A stretch of 64,000 nucleotides of DNA from the NCBI GenBank assembly GCA_016124855.1, contig WGMX01000021.1:81641-145640 (forward strand). Reading direction: 5' to 3'. The translations under genes and the position numbers were made by a program. This document shows positions 9,873 through 18,785 of the stretch, in pieces. Under the pieces are notes generated by a model. That model was not told where the DNA came from. It did not search any database and saw only the letters and a list, made by a program, of their open reading frames with translations. Numbering within the stretch: position 1 is the stretch's first letter; each line of letters starts with the position of its first letter. Origin of the DNA: Anaerolineaceae bacterium. GTDB lineage: Bacteria; Chloroflexota; Anaerolineae; Aggregatilineales; Phototrophicaceae.

Positions 9873-11075
9873 CTAAGACTCATTGGAGGCTTCGACCTTT
9901 TTCAGTGTTCTAGGCAAACCAACGATCAGTGCTATAGGGCCAAGCAATATGAACCACATGGCGATGCCGAGACCAAAATGCTCGGCTAACAGCCCAATAA
10001 TAATCGGAAACAGTCCGCCAAGAATACCACTGACGTTGCTGAGCGCCATTACCGCTCCGCCTTGCCCCGGCATGGCTGAATAGAACTGCCCTTGAAGGAT
10101 GGCATACCAACCGGCATTGAAAAATCCGATCATGCCGATGATGACCATTTTAATCAGCGGAGAGTCCACCAGCATAAAGGCCGCGAATAAGAATAACTCG
10201 ATAACTGCACTGACGCGTAAATAATCCAAACCGCGAATCCGTTCCAAAAGCGGAATCAACAAGGCATCACCGATCAAACCGACACCCGTAAAAATGGCGA
10301 CGGCGATTCCGGCCTGTGTTTCGCTAACATGAACCACATCCACAAAATACAGCGCCAGATAGCCGAGCAAAATATCGAGGATGAGGTTCGAAAATTCCAG
10401 CAGCACCAACCAGCGTAAAACATCACGACGTCGCAGCGCGTTAACCGCCAGACGCAATCCGGTAACAAAGCCGATAGTTTCCTCATCACTGTCAGAACCA
10501 TTGGCAATTGAAGACCGGCGCACCATGAAGGCCATAATGATACTTACGACACCGATTAAAATAAATAAAGCCCGCCAACCTCCACCAACAGCGACGGATA
10601 GACCCAGCAGTATCGGGCCGATAACCTGCCCGACTGAGCCGGCTAATGTCCAACGTGCCATATTTTGTTCATGACGCTGGGGGGCATGATCCATGAGTGC
10701 GACCTGTGAAAGGCTCACAAACGCGCCCGAAGCCGGAAACATGACGATGAAAACCAGCATGAGTACGCCAAAGTTACTGCTTAAGGCCATCAGGATCGAG
10801 GTAAGGCCAAAGACAATACCCCCGATGACTATCAAGGTACGGCGCTTCCATGTGTCACCGAGAATGCCGATGGCGGGTTCAACGACATTCGCCAGCAAGG
10901 TTGGTACGGTCGTCAACAAACCAATCTGAACATAGGTCAAACCGAGGTCATTACGGATGAGCGGCCAAGCGGCTTCACGCGCACCGAAAAGTATCTCATC
11001 TAACAGTTCGATGATGAGCAGCATTAAAACAAAGCCCGACATCCGCGTAAGGTAGCGGCGCAAGGTTGCAGACAT
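9873..11075 (-). CDS. Major facilitator superfamily transporter
   Basis: A 400-residue membrane protein with about 12 TM helices in two halves. The first cytoplasmic loop reads GILGDTWKRRT, the MFS motif A (GxxxDxxGRR-like). The second half has the weaker repeat GDALLIPLLERIRG. Probably a drug or small-molecule exporter by general family resemblance; the substrate is unknown. Start: ATG 11075 follows AAAGGA with 9-nt spacing; the longer TTG-initiated frame from 11093 would place its start on that ribosome site. It lies alone, converging with hairpin-array copy 1. Confidence 0.85.
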   Translation of the reverse strand: MSATLRRYLTRMSGFVLMLLIIELLDEILFGAREAAWPLIRNDLGLTYVQIGLLTTVPTLLANVVEPAIGILGDTWKRRTLIVIGGIVFGLTSILMALSSNFGVLMLVFIVMFPASGAFVSLSQVALMDHAPQRHEQNMARWTLAGSVGQVIGPILLGLSVAVGGGWRALFILIGVVSIIMAFMVRRSSIANGSDSDEETIGFVTGLRLAVNALRRRDVLRWLVLLEFSNLILDILLGYLALYFVDVVHVSETQAGIAVAIFTGVGLIGDALLIPLLERIRGLDYLRVSAVIELFLFAAFMLVDSPLIKMVIIGMIGFFNAGWYAILQGQFYSAMPGQGGAVMALSNVSGILGGLFPIIIGLLAEHFGLGIAMWFILLGPIALIVGLPRTLKKVEASNES

Positions 11076-11262
11076 ATTCAGTTGTCCTTTCAAAGACTGT
11101 GGAGCAGAACTGTGGGGAACGCAAAAAGGCGAAACTCAACAAGGAGTGTTCGCCTGTGAATACCGCATTTAAAAATTTACAGAGGACTACAGTCTAATTG
11201 GGTGGCATACTCGTTATTCCAATTTAATGGCGTCATCTCACAAATCATTTGGTGATTGTATA

Positions 11263-11290
11263 GAGCGGGAAAAATCCCGCCCCTACAAGA
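11263..11290. repeat. Short intergenic hairpin of GTAGGGGCGGG type
   Basis: GCGGGA (11265-11270) and TCCCGC (11275-11280) form a 6-bp stem, followed by CCCTAC. On the minus strand it begins GTAGGGGCGGG. It sits 15-40 bp past the end of the STAND gene and ahead of the MFS gene. No T-run follows, so termination is uncertain. Confidence 0.35.
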
Positions 11291-11304
11291 ATACAATTTA
11301 CGCG

Positions 11305-14028
11305 CTAACCTTCTAACATCTTATATGCATTGGCGGCATAATCTTTGGCTGTTCCGCTCACGGGCAGCATCTCGATATTATCCGCAATGGCTTGCATTTT
11401 GGCACCCGTGACCACTTCTTTCAACTTCAGTACGTCACGGTCAGTCGGGTCAAGCGGGATCGCATCATTTAAGAGCAGATCGGCAATCGCCAAGTGCTTA
11501 GGACTCTTCGCCAGCAGGCGCACAATATCGACAATGTTACTGACGATATTTTCGCGGTTATTGGTTTCGTAGGCCAGATGCAGCGACTGACGATAGCGAA
11601 TCAGAGCCTGCCCCAATTGGTTGGCTTTATAAGACGCGTAACCCAGATTACTGAGTTCAAGGGCTTCGACATCTCTGTCCTTGACTTCACGGGCAATATA
11701 GAGCGCCGAGTTGTGGAAATTGATGGCTTCTGTCCAGCGATCAAGATCACCATAAGCTGTCCCTAGTCCACCCAAAACCCGCCCTTCATAATCACGCTTA
11801 CCCTGCGTCTTAAACAGCTTGAGTGCCTGTTCCCATGTTTCAGCGGCGATATCCGGTTGGCTGCTATCCAGTTGAGCGTAACCGAGTTTGTAAAGAATAA
11901 GCGCTTCATTCTGGGCATCATCTTCGGTGCGGGCAATCTCAAGCGCTTGACTATAGGAACGAACAGCATCTTCACTTTCGCCCAACTGCTGGCGCGCATC
12001 CGCTAAGGTAATCAAGATGTGCATCTTGGTTTCGACGTCGTCTAATTCTTCAGCCAGTGTGATGCCGCGTGTGGCATGAAGCACAGCCGCGCTCGAATTC
12101 TCGGTTTTGACCATCAACACCGAGAGTGTATCCAGCAGCTGCAAGATATGTTCCGGCTCATCCAGCTTTTCATAGGCAGCCAATGCCTCGGTATAAGTGG
12201 CAATAGCCTCGTTGTCCATACCGCGCGAAGCTTCTAACTGCCCCAGCTTATCCAACCATTCAACCTGCTTCTTAAGGTCATTTTGTTGGCGTGCCTGCCG
12301 CAGCCCATTTTGCAGACGGGTTAATTCATCAACAGGCGCTTCATCTACAGAGGATTCTACATTGGTTGAGTCGACTGATGAGCTGTCATCATCCAAATCA
12401 ACTTCCGTATCTTCGTCTTCATCCTCTTCTTCATCAAGATCAAGCAAAGAATTTGCTGGCTTCGCCGGTACAGCGGGAGATACCGGCACAGTCTGGGCGG
12501 CAGCCGGTGCAGGCGGCTTGCTTTGCTCGACTGATTTCCAGAGTGAGCCAACCGCTTCTGATGCAGCAGGACGAATGCCTAAGCCGACATCGTCTTCACT
12601 ATCGTCAACATCGTCCTTGTCTTCCTGCAAATCGTCATCAAATTCTTCGTCTTCGTCAAACTCATCAAATGGCTCTTCATCATCAAAGTCATCGTCATCG
12701 TCCATATCATCAGCATCGATGTCGCCCAAATCCATGTCTTCAGGCGCAACTGGCGCGGAAGCCGGATTAGCAGGGAACGGACTGGTAAAACTGGAAGCCA
12801 TCTCACGAAGTTTTAGTAATTCAGAAACATAACCGCGCTCGTTCACAAAATCACCCGACTGCATCAAGCCGACCACGATTTGATTCACAAGGTCACGTTC
12901 GCCTTGATCGGCACTCCAGCGGGCAACAGCCATAATTAAGTCCATCGCGGATGCCAGTTTTTCATGAGCAGCCGGACTGTTGTTGCTATATTTCTTGACG
13001 TAAGCCAAAACCGAGTCGCGTACTTTTCCTTGCAAGGATTCTAAGCGACCGTTGGGACGCAGCCACGCTGTCGCAAAGGTCGATGTGATTTCATGAAGTT
13101 GATAATAAGGCGAGTCGTAGCGGTGAAACCGTTCAACCAGATGATTGTTCACCAAGGTATTCATCACTTGATCGGTGGTTTCCTGGGGCGCGCCTGCCAT
13201 CATGCTTAACAGTTCAGCATTTGTACCCATGCCAAACGTCGCACCAAGCAGCAAAAGCACACCTTGAAATGCATTGCTTAGTTTACGAAAGCCAATCGTC
13301 AGGGCTAAGAGTTGAGGTGTAGCACCGGAGTTACTGGGGATTTTTTCAAACTCGGCTAAATAATCCGCCGGAGACATTTTGGCGGCACGCATTGTTCCAC
13401 CGGCAACACACAGGGCAAACGGTATGTAGTCGAGAATACTTGCCAGTTCATCAAGATCATCATCCAGACCAGTGGCAGATTCTAAACCGGCAGACTGCTT
13501 GAGAAGGGAAATCGCGAAATTGTCCGCCAGCTTGTCGAGTTCAAGAACAGTCCATGGGCCTTCGAAAGCCTCTTTGGATAGTATCATGGCGGGCAAATTG
13601 CCGGCACAGCGGGTAATAAAATCAGCGGTCGCCTTTGGATCGGGTTCCCCATCTATTACGACTAATGGTTTACTGCTGGCAAAAGTGCTGGCAACCGCCG
13701 CGACCATGCCTACCGGATTACTACTTGCGGAAATTTCGAGGACATTATAGGCACGCCCCGTTCGGACAATCAGCTCCGGTAAAGAACTTTTATTAACATT
13801 TAGCCAGAGCGCACCGCCGGGAAGTTCCGTATAAGCGCTGGCAAGAGTTGCCGCCAGAGCCGTCTTGCCAATGCCAGATTCACCATGAATTAAAACTGCT
13901 TTGTTCGCCTTTAGTTGACCATAGACTTGCGCCAACGTGCTGTCTCGCCCAACCAATTTACCGGGCAATTGAACAGGGAGAGATTGGGCTTTGTGAGCCG
14001 GGGCTTCGTGGGATGTGAGTTCGGCCAT
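11305..14028 (-). CDS. STAND (NB-ARC-like) ATPase with acidic linker and TPR repeats
   Basis: About 907 residues. The N-terminus has a P-loop NTPase: Walker A GESGIGKTA (about 49-57), a Walker-B-like strand LVVIDGEPD, then winged-helix-like segments (to about 400). Residues about 430-580 form a very acidic, Pro/Ala-rich linker dominated by Asp and Glu. From about 585 to the end are TPRs. This is the plan of signal-transduction ATPases that assemble on a trigger sensed by the repeats. No catalytic effector (TIR, nuclease, protease) is fused, so it may act as a scaffold or regulator. Start: ATG 14028 has AAGG 11 nt upstream; the GTG at 14040 would overlap that site. It follows two paralogous membrane proteins on the same strand. 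Its role is unknown. Confidence 0.8.
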   Translation of the reverse strand: MAELTSHEAPAHKAQSLPVQLPGKLVGRDSTLAQVYGQLKANKAVLIHGESGIGKTALAATLASAYTELPGGALWLNVNKSSLPELIVRTGRAYNVLEISASSNPVGMVAAVASTFASSKPLVVIDGEPDPKATADFITRCAGNLPAMILSKEAFEGPWTVLELDKLADNFAISLLKQSAGLESATGLDDDLDELASILDYIPFALCVAGGTMRAAKMSPADYLAEFEKIPSNSGATPQLLALTIGFRKLSNAFQGVLLLLGATFGMGTNAELLSMMAGAPQETTDQVMNTLVNNHLVERFHRYDSPYYQLHEITSTFATAWLRPNGRLESLQGKVRDSVLAYVKKYSNNSPAAHEKLASAMDLIMAVARWSADQGERDLVNQIVVGLMQSGDFVNERGYVSELLKLREMASSFTSPFPANPASAPVAPEDMDLGDIDADDMDDDDDFDDEEPFDEFDEDEEFDDDLQEDKDDVDDSEDDVGLGIRPAASEAVGSLWKSVEQSKPPAPAAAQTVPVSPAVPAKPANSLLDLDEEEDEDEDTEVDLDDDSSSVDSTNVESSVDEAPVDELTRLQNGLRQARQQNDLKKQVEWLDKLGQLEASRGMDNEAIATYTEALAAYEKLDEPEHILQLLDTLSVLMVKTENSSAAVLHATRGITLAEELDDVETKMHILITLADARQQLGESEDAVRSYSQALEIARTEDDAQNEALILYKLGYAQLDSSQPDIAAETWEQALKLFKTQGKRDYEGRVLGGLGTAYGDLDRWTEAINFHNSALYIAREVKDRDVEALELSNLGYASYKANQLGQALIRYRQSLHLAYETNNRENIVSNIVDIVRLLAKSPKHLAIADLLLNDAIPLDPTDRDVLKLKEVVTGAKMQAIADNIEMLPVSGTAKDYAANAYKMLEG

Positions 14029-14203
14029 CGCTTGCCACACCTTCGTTTACATAAAAAGCGCATCGGAGGAATTTAATGAAAGTATAGCATGATCGCCTGT
14101 AATACAAAATGTGTCGGCTAAATCAGACAATTACCAGCTTTCAAGACGTGAGAATAGTCACAAGCCTATCAGCAATAGCAGTGAGATATTTTGATGGGCG
14201 AGA

Positions 14204-15013
14204 CTAGCGACGCTGCTGACGCTGTGGTTGTTCGTCACCATCCTGAAAGGACAAGAGTTCGTCCAAACTCATTTTGCCGAGACGATTTTCAGCCAGTGAA
14301 GCCCGTAATTCGTTGCTCAGCTCGCCATCGGCAGTGATGTGACGGCGAATGGCACGGGTGCTGGTTTCTGCCCACCTAAATTTATGCACAGCTAGGGGCA
14401 TTCCGTCCGCAGTGATGCGAATTTGCCAATTGCCCGACATGGCATGAGCATCATGAATAGGCAAACGTGCAGACGGAGTGACCAAATTGCGTCCACGTTC
14501 AAGGTTGTTTACATCTTCGTGGATAAAAATGATCTGCCCATCACTGTCAATAATTTCGAACTTGATGCGACCAATCGCCCGTGTCGGCAAGCGTAGTTGA
14601 ACGAATGGTTGAACATAGTCAGCATCATCGGGAATCGGCTGGGTACGGTAAACAACCGGATCATTGTCGCCTTGAAATACCATCACGCCTAAGTCAACCG
14701 GCAGAACTTGAGCCGTATCAGGGTCTAATCCGGCCTGCTCCACTGCCCTTAAGGCATGTGCATAGACTTTTTCAGCACCCGTTTGGCGCGGGGCATAATC
14801 TTCATCAATATCGAAATCAGCATCATCGTCGGAACGGGTAAAGACCGTTGCTAGATCGGCGTTAGCATTCAGTTGTTTCCACAATAACCAACCGCCAATG
14901 GCCATTAAGATCAGGCCAATGGGGGCTTCTCCGGGCAATGCGGACAGTCCAAAAAGCAGCAAAAAAATGCCGCCTAAAATTTGCCACTTTCGCTGTGGTT
15001 GAGTATCCGTCAT
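14204..15013 (-). CDS. Membrane-anchored protein of unknown function (paralogue of the 15024-15806 product)
   Basis: 269 residues: two TM helices near the N-terminus (about 11-47), an acidic linker, then a beta-rich domain with IKFEIIDSDGQ, FIHEDVNNLERG and NWQIRITADG (about 120-220), and a C-terminal tail with MSLDELLSF followed by a Gln/Arg-rich end. The upstream neighbour has the same order and matching motifs, so the two arose by duplication. The beta domain resembles immunoglobulin-like folds in pattern only. It starts 10 bp after the neighbour's stop, so they are very probably co-transcribed. I do not recognise the family. Confidence 0.75.
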   Translation of the reverse strand: MTDTQPQRKWQILGGIFLLLFGLSALPGEAPIGLILMAIGGWLLWKQLNANADLATVFTRSDDDADFDIDEDYAPRQTGAEKVYAHALRAVEQAGLDPDTAQVLPVDLGVMVFQGDNDPVVYRTQPIPDDADYVQPFVQLRLPTRAIGRIKFEIIDSDGQIIFIHEDVNNLERGRNLVTPSARLPIHDAHAMSGNWQIRITADGMPLAVHKFRWAETSTRAIRRHITADGELSNELRASLAENRLGKMSLDELLSFQDGDEQPQRQQRR

Positions 15014-15023
15014 GGTGATTCCT

Positions 15024-15806
15024 TCAGCGGCGCTGACGCTGTTGTTTCTCGGCAGACCGCATCAAGTCTTCTAGAGTCATGGGGGTTGAGTCGTCGGCCT
15101 CATCTTGCAGCCGAATCGGCGCATCAGCCACCGGTGGGGCATATTGACGGCTACGGGCAATAATCGAAGGCGTGACGGTAAAACTGAGCAACCCCATCGT
15201 CAGTCCATCCACTGATATACGCAAATCCCAATCGCCTGCCCCCGGCAAACGGTCATTATCTAACAAAGGCAGTTGGGTGTCGGCAAGAATATTCATCTCG
15301 CCGTCACGCAGGAAGGTTTTCATTTCGTGGACGTATTGGGTTTGTCCGTTGTGATCCAAGATTTCGAAGCGAACGGTAGCGTTACGGTCTGCTGACTGAG
15401 GATCAACGTTCAACGTGATATAAGGACGCACACCTTTATCATCGAGCGAAACCTGCCGTCCGCGCCGCATAACCATGCTGCCGTCAGGGCTGGTCACGAG
15501 GGCAATTAGGCCAACATCCAATAAGGTGAGGCCGGATGGCGTAATACTATTGCGACGGCGCGCACGTTCACTGGCTTCACGAGCCTGTGCACTCATTCGC
15601 ATCATCGCCAAAGGTGAAGTGGGCATGGCTTCGCGCAGACGATTAGGGCGCAGTTCCACAAAAGAAGCTGCTAACGCCACGCCTAGCAGTGCAATTAAGG
15701 CAAATAATGCCGCCGGCGTTGCTGCTCCTGATACCCCTGCTACCACTATCAAGGCTGTTAAAGCTGCAAGCCAAGCCGTATTTCGTCTTCGAAAACGCAT
15801 ATTCAT
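15024..15806 (-). CDS. Membrane-anchored protein of unknown function (paralogue of the 14204-15013 product)
   Basis: 260 residues: two TM helices (about 12-48), a linker, a beta-rich domain (VRFEILDHNGQ, EMKTFLRDGEMN, GDWDLRISVDG) and a tail with MTLEDLMRS ending in a Gln/Arg-rich run. Each block has a counterpart in the adjacent gene: VRFEILDHNGQ against IKFEIIDSDGQ, and MTLEDL against MSLDEL. The conserved tail could be a docking peptide; this is inference. It lies between rsmA and its paralogue on one strand. No enzyme motif is seen. Confidence 0.75.
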   Translation of the reverse strand: MNMRFRRRNTAWLAALTALIVVAGVSGAATPAALFALIALLGVALAASFVELRPNRLREAMPTSPLAMMRMSAQAREASERARRRNSITPSGLTLLDVGLIALVTSPDGSMVMRRGRQVSLDDKGVRPYITLNVDPQSADRNATVRFEILDHNGQTQYVHEMKTFLRDGEMNILADTQLPLLDNDRLPGAGDWDLRISVDGLTMGLLSFTVTPSIIARSRQYAPPVADAPIRLQDEADDSTPMTLEDLMRSAEKQQRQRR

Positions 15807-15930
15807 CTCTAGTCGTTAGTTGATCGCTGTCAGATACAAAACGAATCAAATTACTTTCAGGTTATATGTTCATTATACGCCAAATAAGATTGAAGGTTGC
15901 ATTTCCTAACCCCCAAAAAGAACTGTGTTT

Positions 15931-16758
15931 TCACGAATTGAGCGTAGTATAAGCCTGAGTCAACACCGCCCATTCATCTAGCGTAAGAGTCTCGGCGCGA
16001 CGACGTGAGTCAATTTTGGACGTATCGAACACGAATGCTGTCTTTTCGGCATCCAAGCCTAAACCGCTCGAAAGTGCATTTTTGAGCTGCTTTCGCTTTT
16101 GTCCGAAGCCTGCACGTACAACCCGAAAAAAGGTTTTGTAGTCTGAAATATCTACGATAGGCTTGTCATAGATGTCGATACGGACAACCGCACTTTCCAC
16201 CTCGGGACGCGGCCAGAATACACTGGGATTCAAGCGGGCGGCAATCTGTGGACGGCCAAAAACTTGTACGCTGACGCTCAAGATACTCATATCGTCCGGT
16301 TTGGCGATCATACGCTCGGCGACTTCCATCTGCATGGTCAAAACCATCCTCGTCGGGCGATGATCACTTTCTAGCAAGTGGCGCATGATGGCACTGGTGA
16401 TGTAATAGGGCAAATTCGCAACCACCACATAAGGTTGATTTTCGTAGAGTTTATTCACGTCAAGTGTCAAGATGTCCTGATAACGAATGGTCAGGTTTGG
16501 GTTTTGCGCAACAATGTCCTCTAACACGGGTTGAAGGCGTTCATCGACTTCAATCGATGTGAGCTGCTTCGCGACTTTGGCTATCCGCTCGGTCAATAAA
16601 CCGGTGCCGGGGCCGACTTCGAGCACCAAATCATTGGGAGTTAGTTCGGCAATCGAGACAATTTTATCCAGCATGTTGGGGTCATGCAGAAAGTTCTGCC
16701 CCAAACTTTTACGGGGAACGATATCGTATTCTTCGAGCAAGGTTTTAGGATTCATCAT
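15931..16758 (-). CDS. rsmA: 16S rRNA (adenine1518-N6/adenine1519-N6)-dimethyltransferase
   Basis: 275 residues, normal for RsmA/KsgA. It dimethylates two adjacent adenines in the 3' terminal loop of 16S rRNA using S-adenosylmethionine during small-subunit assembly. Visible motifs: SLGQNFLHD at the N-terminus, SAM-binding EVGPGTGLLTERI (motif I), the acidic SIEVDERL, and the catalytic NLPYYI (motif IV). The C-terminal region (about 200-275) matches the family's small helical domain, with FGQKRKQLKNAL. Two adjacent ATGs can start it. The gene just upstream on the strand is a YabE-like protein, which recalls the yabE-rnmV-ksgA order of Bacillus without the middle gene. Confidence 0.95.
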   Translation of the reverse strand: MMNPKTLLEEYDIVPRKSLGQNFLHDPNMLDKIVSIAELTPNDLVLEVGPGTGLLTERIAKVAKQLTSIEVDERLQPVLEDIVAQNPNLTIRYQDILTLDVNKLYENQPYVVVANLPYYITSAIMRHLLESDHRPTRMVLTMQMEVAERMIAKPDDMSILSVSVQVFGRPQIAARLNPSVFWPRPEVESAVVRIDIYDKPIVDISDYKTFFRVVRAGFGQKRKQLKNALSSGLGLDAEKTAFVFDTSKIDSRRRAETLTLDEWAVLTQAYTTLNS

Positions 16759-16793
16759 TTTTTCCGTTTTATGAACGGCGCAGGATAAAATTA

Positions 16794-18266
16794 TTAATCC
16801 GGCAGCAGATAGACAATATTAGCAGGGATGGGGGTTAGCAAGTAAACATCGCTATATTTCGACCATGAAACCCAGTTGGAGTCATCGTAGCCCAAATCAA
16901 TCCACAATTTGAACTTGCGCGGGCCACCGGTATCGCCTGCTACACCGATACCGTAATTAGGCACAAAAACCTGTGTACCGTAAGGAATGATTTTCGGGTC
17001 GATGCCGACTACGCCTTTGGTTAGTTTTCGTCCGGTAGCCGTTACGTCGTCGCCCCCAAGCGCGGCTGGATGATAACTGGTGGTATACATGCGCAGCACA
17101 CGCCAGTATTCCTTAGGGCCGTCCGGCGTATCGACCGTACGTAATACAATGTTCGTGCCATAAGCGATGACACGATTTATTGGCGCACGCGCTACATTAC
17201 TCTCTTCTTCGGTGCGACTGACTTCCACCCCGTTTTCGTAGCGAATGCGGATATTGGTTTCGCGGATGCCTTTTTGCCCTTCTTGCAGAACGACCTTTTG
17301 ATCCAGTTCCATATTGGCATCGGCCTGATACACAATTTCGAAGGGCAGCACCGACTGCTGAACATCCACCTTCTCGTTCACACGAATGACGCGAATACTC
17401 ATTCCCGGCTGGAGGAGACTGTTTTCGGACGGAATGGTGTAATCCAAGCCACCGAGTATAACACCCGCCCCAACCAAAGCGCTGGCAACCGTCGTGCCTT
17501 GTGTACGTGTGTCGAGCGTCACGCCATCGGCAACGATTGAGATGGGCTGCGACCGTTGAATGTTGATGACTAAACTGGCTGTTATTGGCGTACTCAAAGC
17601 GGGACTAACTTCATCAGCCAGATAAAGAGTCGTGCCTGTTTCAAACAGAGCTTCACCAACGGTCGGTGCGGTTGTTTCGACAGTCATCACTTGATTGCCA
17701 TCTACAATTTGCACAGGCACGGCGCGCTGAATTGTGATGTTGGTCACAGGAACGGGCCAAACTAACAAATCATTCATGCTGGTTAGTGTACCATCCACCA
17801 GCACACGATCTTTCGAACCTACGCTGACACCGGCAACCCGTAAAATATCGGTCGGATTGGTGTAGACGGTTTGTACAGGCTGAACCGCACCATCAACAGT
17901 TATCATCACCTGTCGGGCGCGATCAACCCGCACGACCATACCAGCCACAACTGAAGAATTGAGGTCAGGCGCAACGGTATCCCCGGCACCTAGTGGAATT
18001 GAGAATTCGCGCAACAAGTCTCCAACAGTTTGGGAATGGGTTTGCACTTCATAACCTATTCCGGCGACAACGACCGTAGCTGTGGTAGTCGGTGTTTGAC
18101 GGATTAAGTTCAAGGCAAGACCCAAAATGCATAAGACTGCACAACTCAATAACAGCCCAACTCCACCCACGACAAGCCAAAGGGCACGGCGTGTATTACG
18201 CGGTTTTACCAGTAACGATGGAGAAGGCGGTGAGAAATTGTCGATTGAGTTAGGGTCTGTGGACAT
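16794..18266 (-). CDS. YabE/RpfB-like cell-wall protein: DUF348 repeats, G5 and 3D domain
   Basis: 490 residues. A cytoplasmic N-terminus is followed by a TM anchor (about 28-52). Three ubiquitin-like DUF348 repeats follow (about 62-285), each with a TVGDLL or TVGEAL type core, then a G5 domain (about 290-370, with VLQEGQKG). A C-terminal 3D domain (about 390-490) has ATGRKLTKGVVGIDP, IPYGTQVFVP and the DTGG motif ending in LWIDLGYDD. 3D domains belong to the double-psi barrel/MltA-like group and cleave or bind peptidoglycan, so a cell-wall remodelling role outside the membrane is likely. The transglycosylase domain of true RpfB is absent. Confidence 0.88.
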   Translation of the reverse strand: MSTDPNSIDNFSPPSPSLLVKPRNTRRALWLVVGGVGLLLSCAVLCILGLALNLIRQTPTTTATVVVAGIGYEVQTHSQTVGDLLREFSIPLGAGDTVAPDLNSSVVAGMVVRVDRARQVMITVDGAVQPVQTVYTNPTDILRVAGVSVGSKDRVLVDGTLTSMNDLLVWPVPVTNITIQRAVPVQIVDGNQVMTVETTAPTVGEALFETGTTLYLADEVSPALSTPITASLVINIQRSQPISIVADGVTLDTRTQGTTVASALVGAGVILGGLDYTIPSENSLLQPGMSIRVIRVNEKVDVQQSVLPFEIVYQADANMELDQKVVLQEGQKGIRETNIRIRYENGVEVSRTEEESNVARAPINRVIAYGTNIVLRTVDTPDGPKEYWRVLRMYTTSYHPAALGGDDVTATGRKLTKGVVGIDPKIIPYGTQVFVPNYGIGVAGDTGGPRKFKLWIDLGYDDSNWVSWSKYSDVYLLTPIPANIVYLLPD

Positions 18267-18337
18267 CGCGTATGGAGGATATTAGGTAATTGAGTTTACT
18301 TGTCTGGAGTTGAATAGTGAGGTCTAGAAAAGGAAGA

Positions 18338-18472
18338 GGTTGTTGACGGTGCGATCAGGCCGGGTTACCTGCAACACCCAGAAGAGACTCCTTAGTGCTG
18401 CTATCTTCCGATCCTGACACGGTTCGAAGGTTCTGCCGTGCAGGACCCAGTCTGACCGTACTGTCAACAACC
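18338..18472 (-). ncRNA. ffs: Signal recognition particle RNA (4.5S-type)
   Basis: On the minus strand the region folds as one long hairpin. The ends GGTTGTTGAC and GTCAACAACC pair perfectly (18463-18472 with 18338-18347), and further helices close inward. The tip holds the universal SRP helix 8: GTGTCAGGATCGGAAGATAG followed by CAGCACTAAGG, with the GGAA tetraloop and the symmetric loop GTCAGG/AGCAGC bound by Ffh. At about 135 nt it is slightly longer than the E. coli RNA and lacks an Alu domain. After the 3' arm comes CTCTTCCTTTTC, a modest T-rich end. A consensus promoter lies about 60 nt upstream, so the 5' end is probably processed or carries a leader. Confidence 0.9.
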
Positions 18473-18530
18473 CCAGTAAAAATGTATTGAGAAGAAAGGC
18501 GATATAGTTTAATAAGTTTAAGTTGTGCAT

Positions 18531-18559
18531 ATTGTAGTGGGCAGCCAGCAGGTTGTCAA
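18531..18559 (-). promoter_or_regulatory. Consensus sigma-70 promoter for the SRP RNA
   Basis: On the minus strand TTGACA (18554-18559), a 17-nt spacer, and TACAAT (18531-18536). The predicted start is near 18523, about 50 nt before the folded RNA. The rest of 18473-18785 holds no gene I can support. Confidence 0.7.
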
Positions 18560-18785
18560 CCATTTTGCACAGATTTCATTCTGAGTAACCATCATTTGCC
18601 AGATTTTGTCTATTATTAGCCACCGCATTAGTGATATATGAATTTCAGAACCTCTCAACTCTTTCGTACAGCTATGTAAGTGAATATGCTTCTATAATAA
18701 AAATGAGGCATTATTTTCTCTGGTTGAGTGCTGTTTCAAGCCCAGAAAGACGGCACAAACACCGTGACTGTGGAGCAAGTCATTT

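Noticed and set aside
12197..12832. 211-codon Ser-rich plus-strand frame
   Set aside because: Antisense of the Asp/Glu linker of the STAND gene; low complexity explains the open frame.
18324..18563. 79-codon minus-strand frame
   Set aside because: It covers the SRP RNA and its promoter; no ribosome site or family match.
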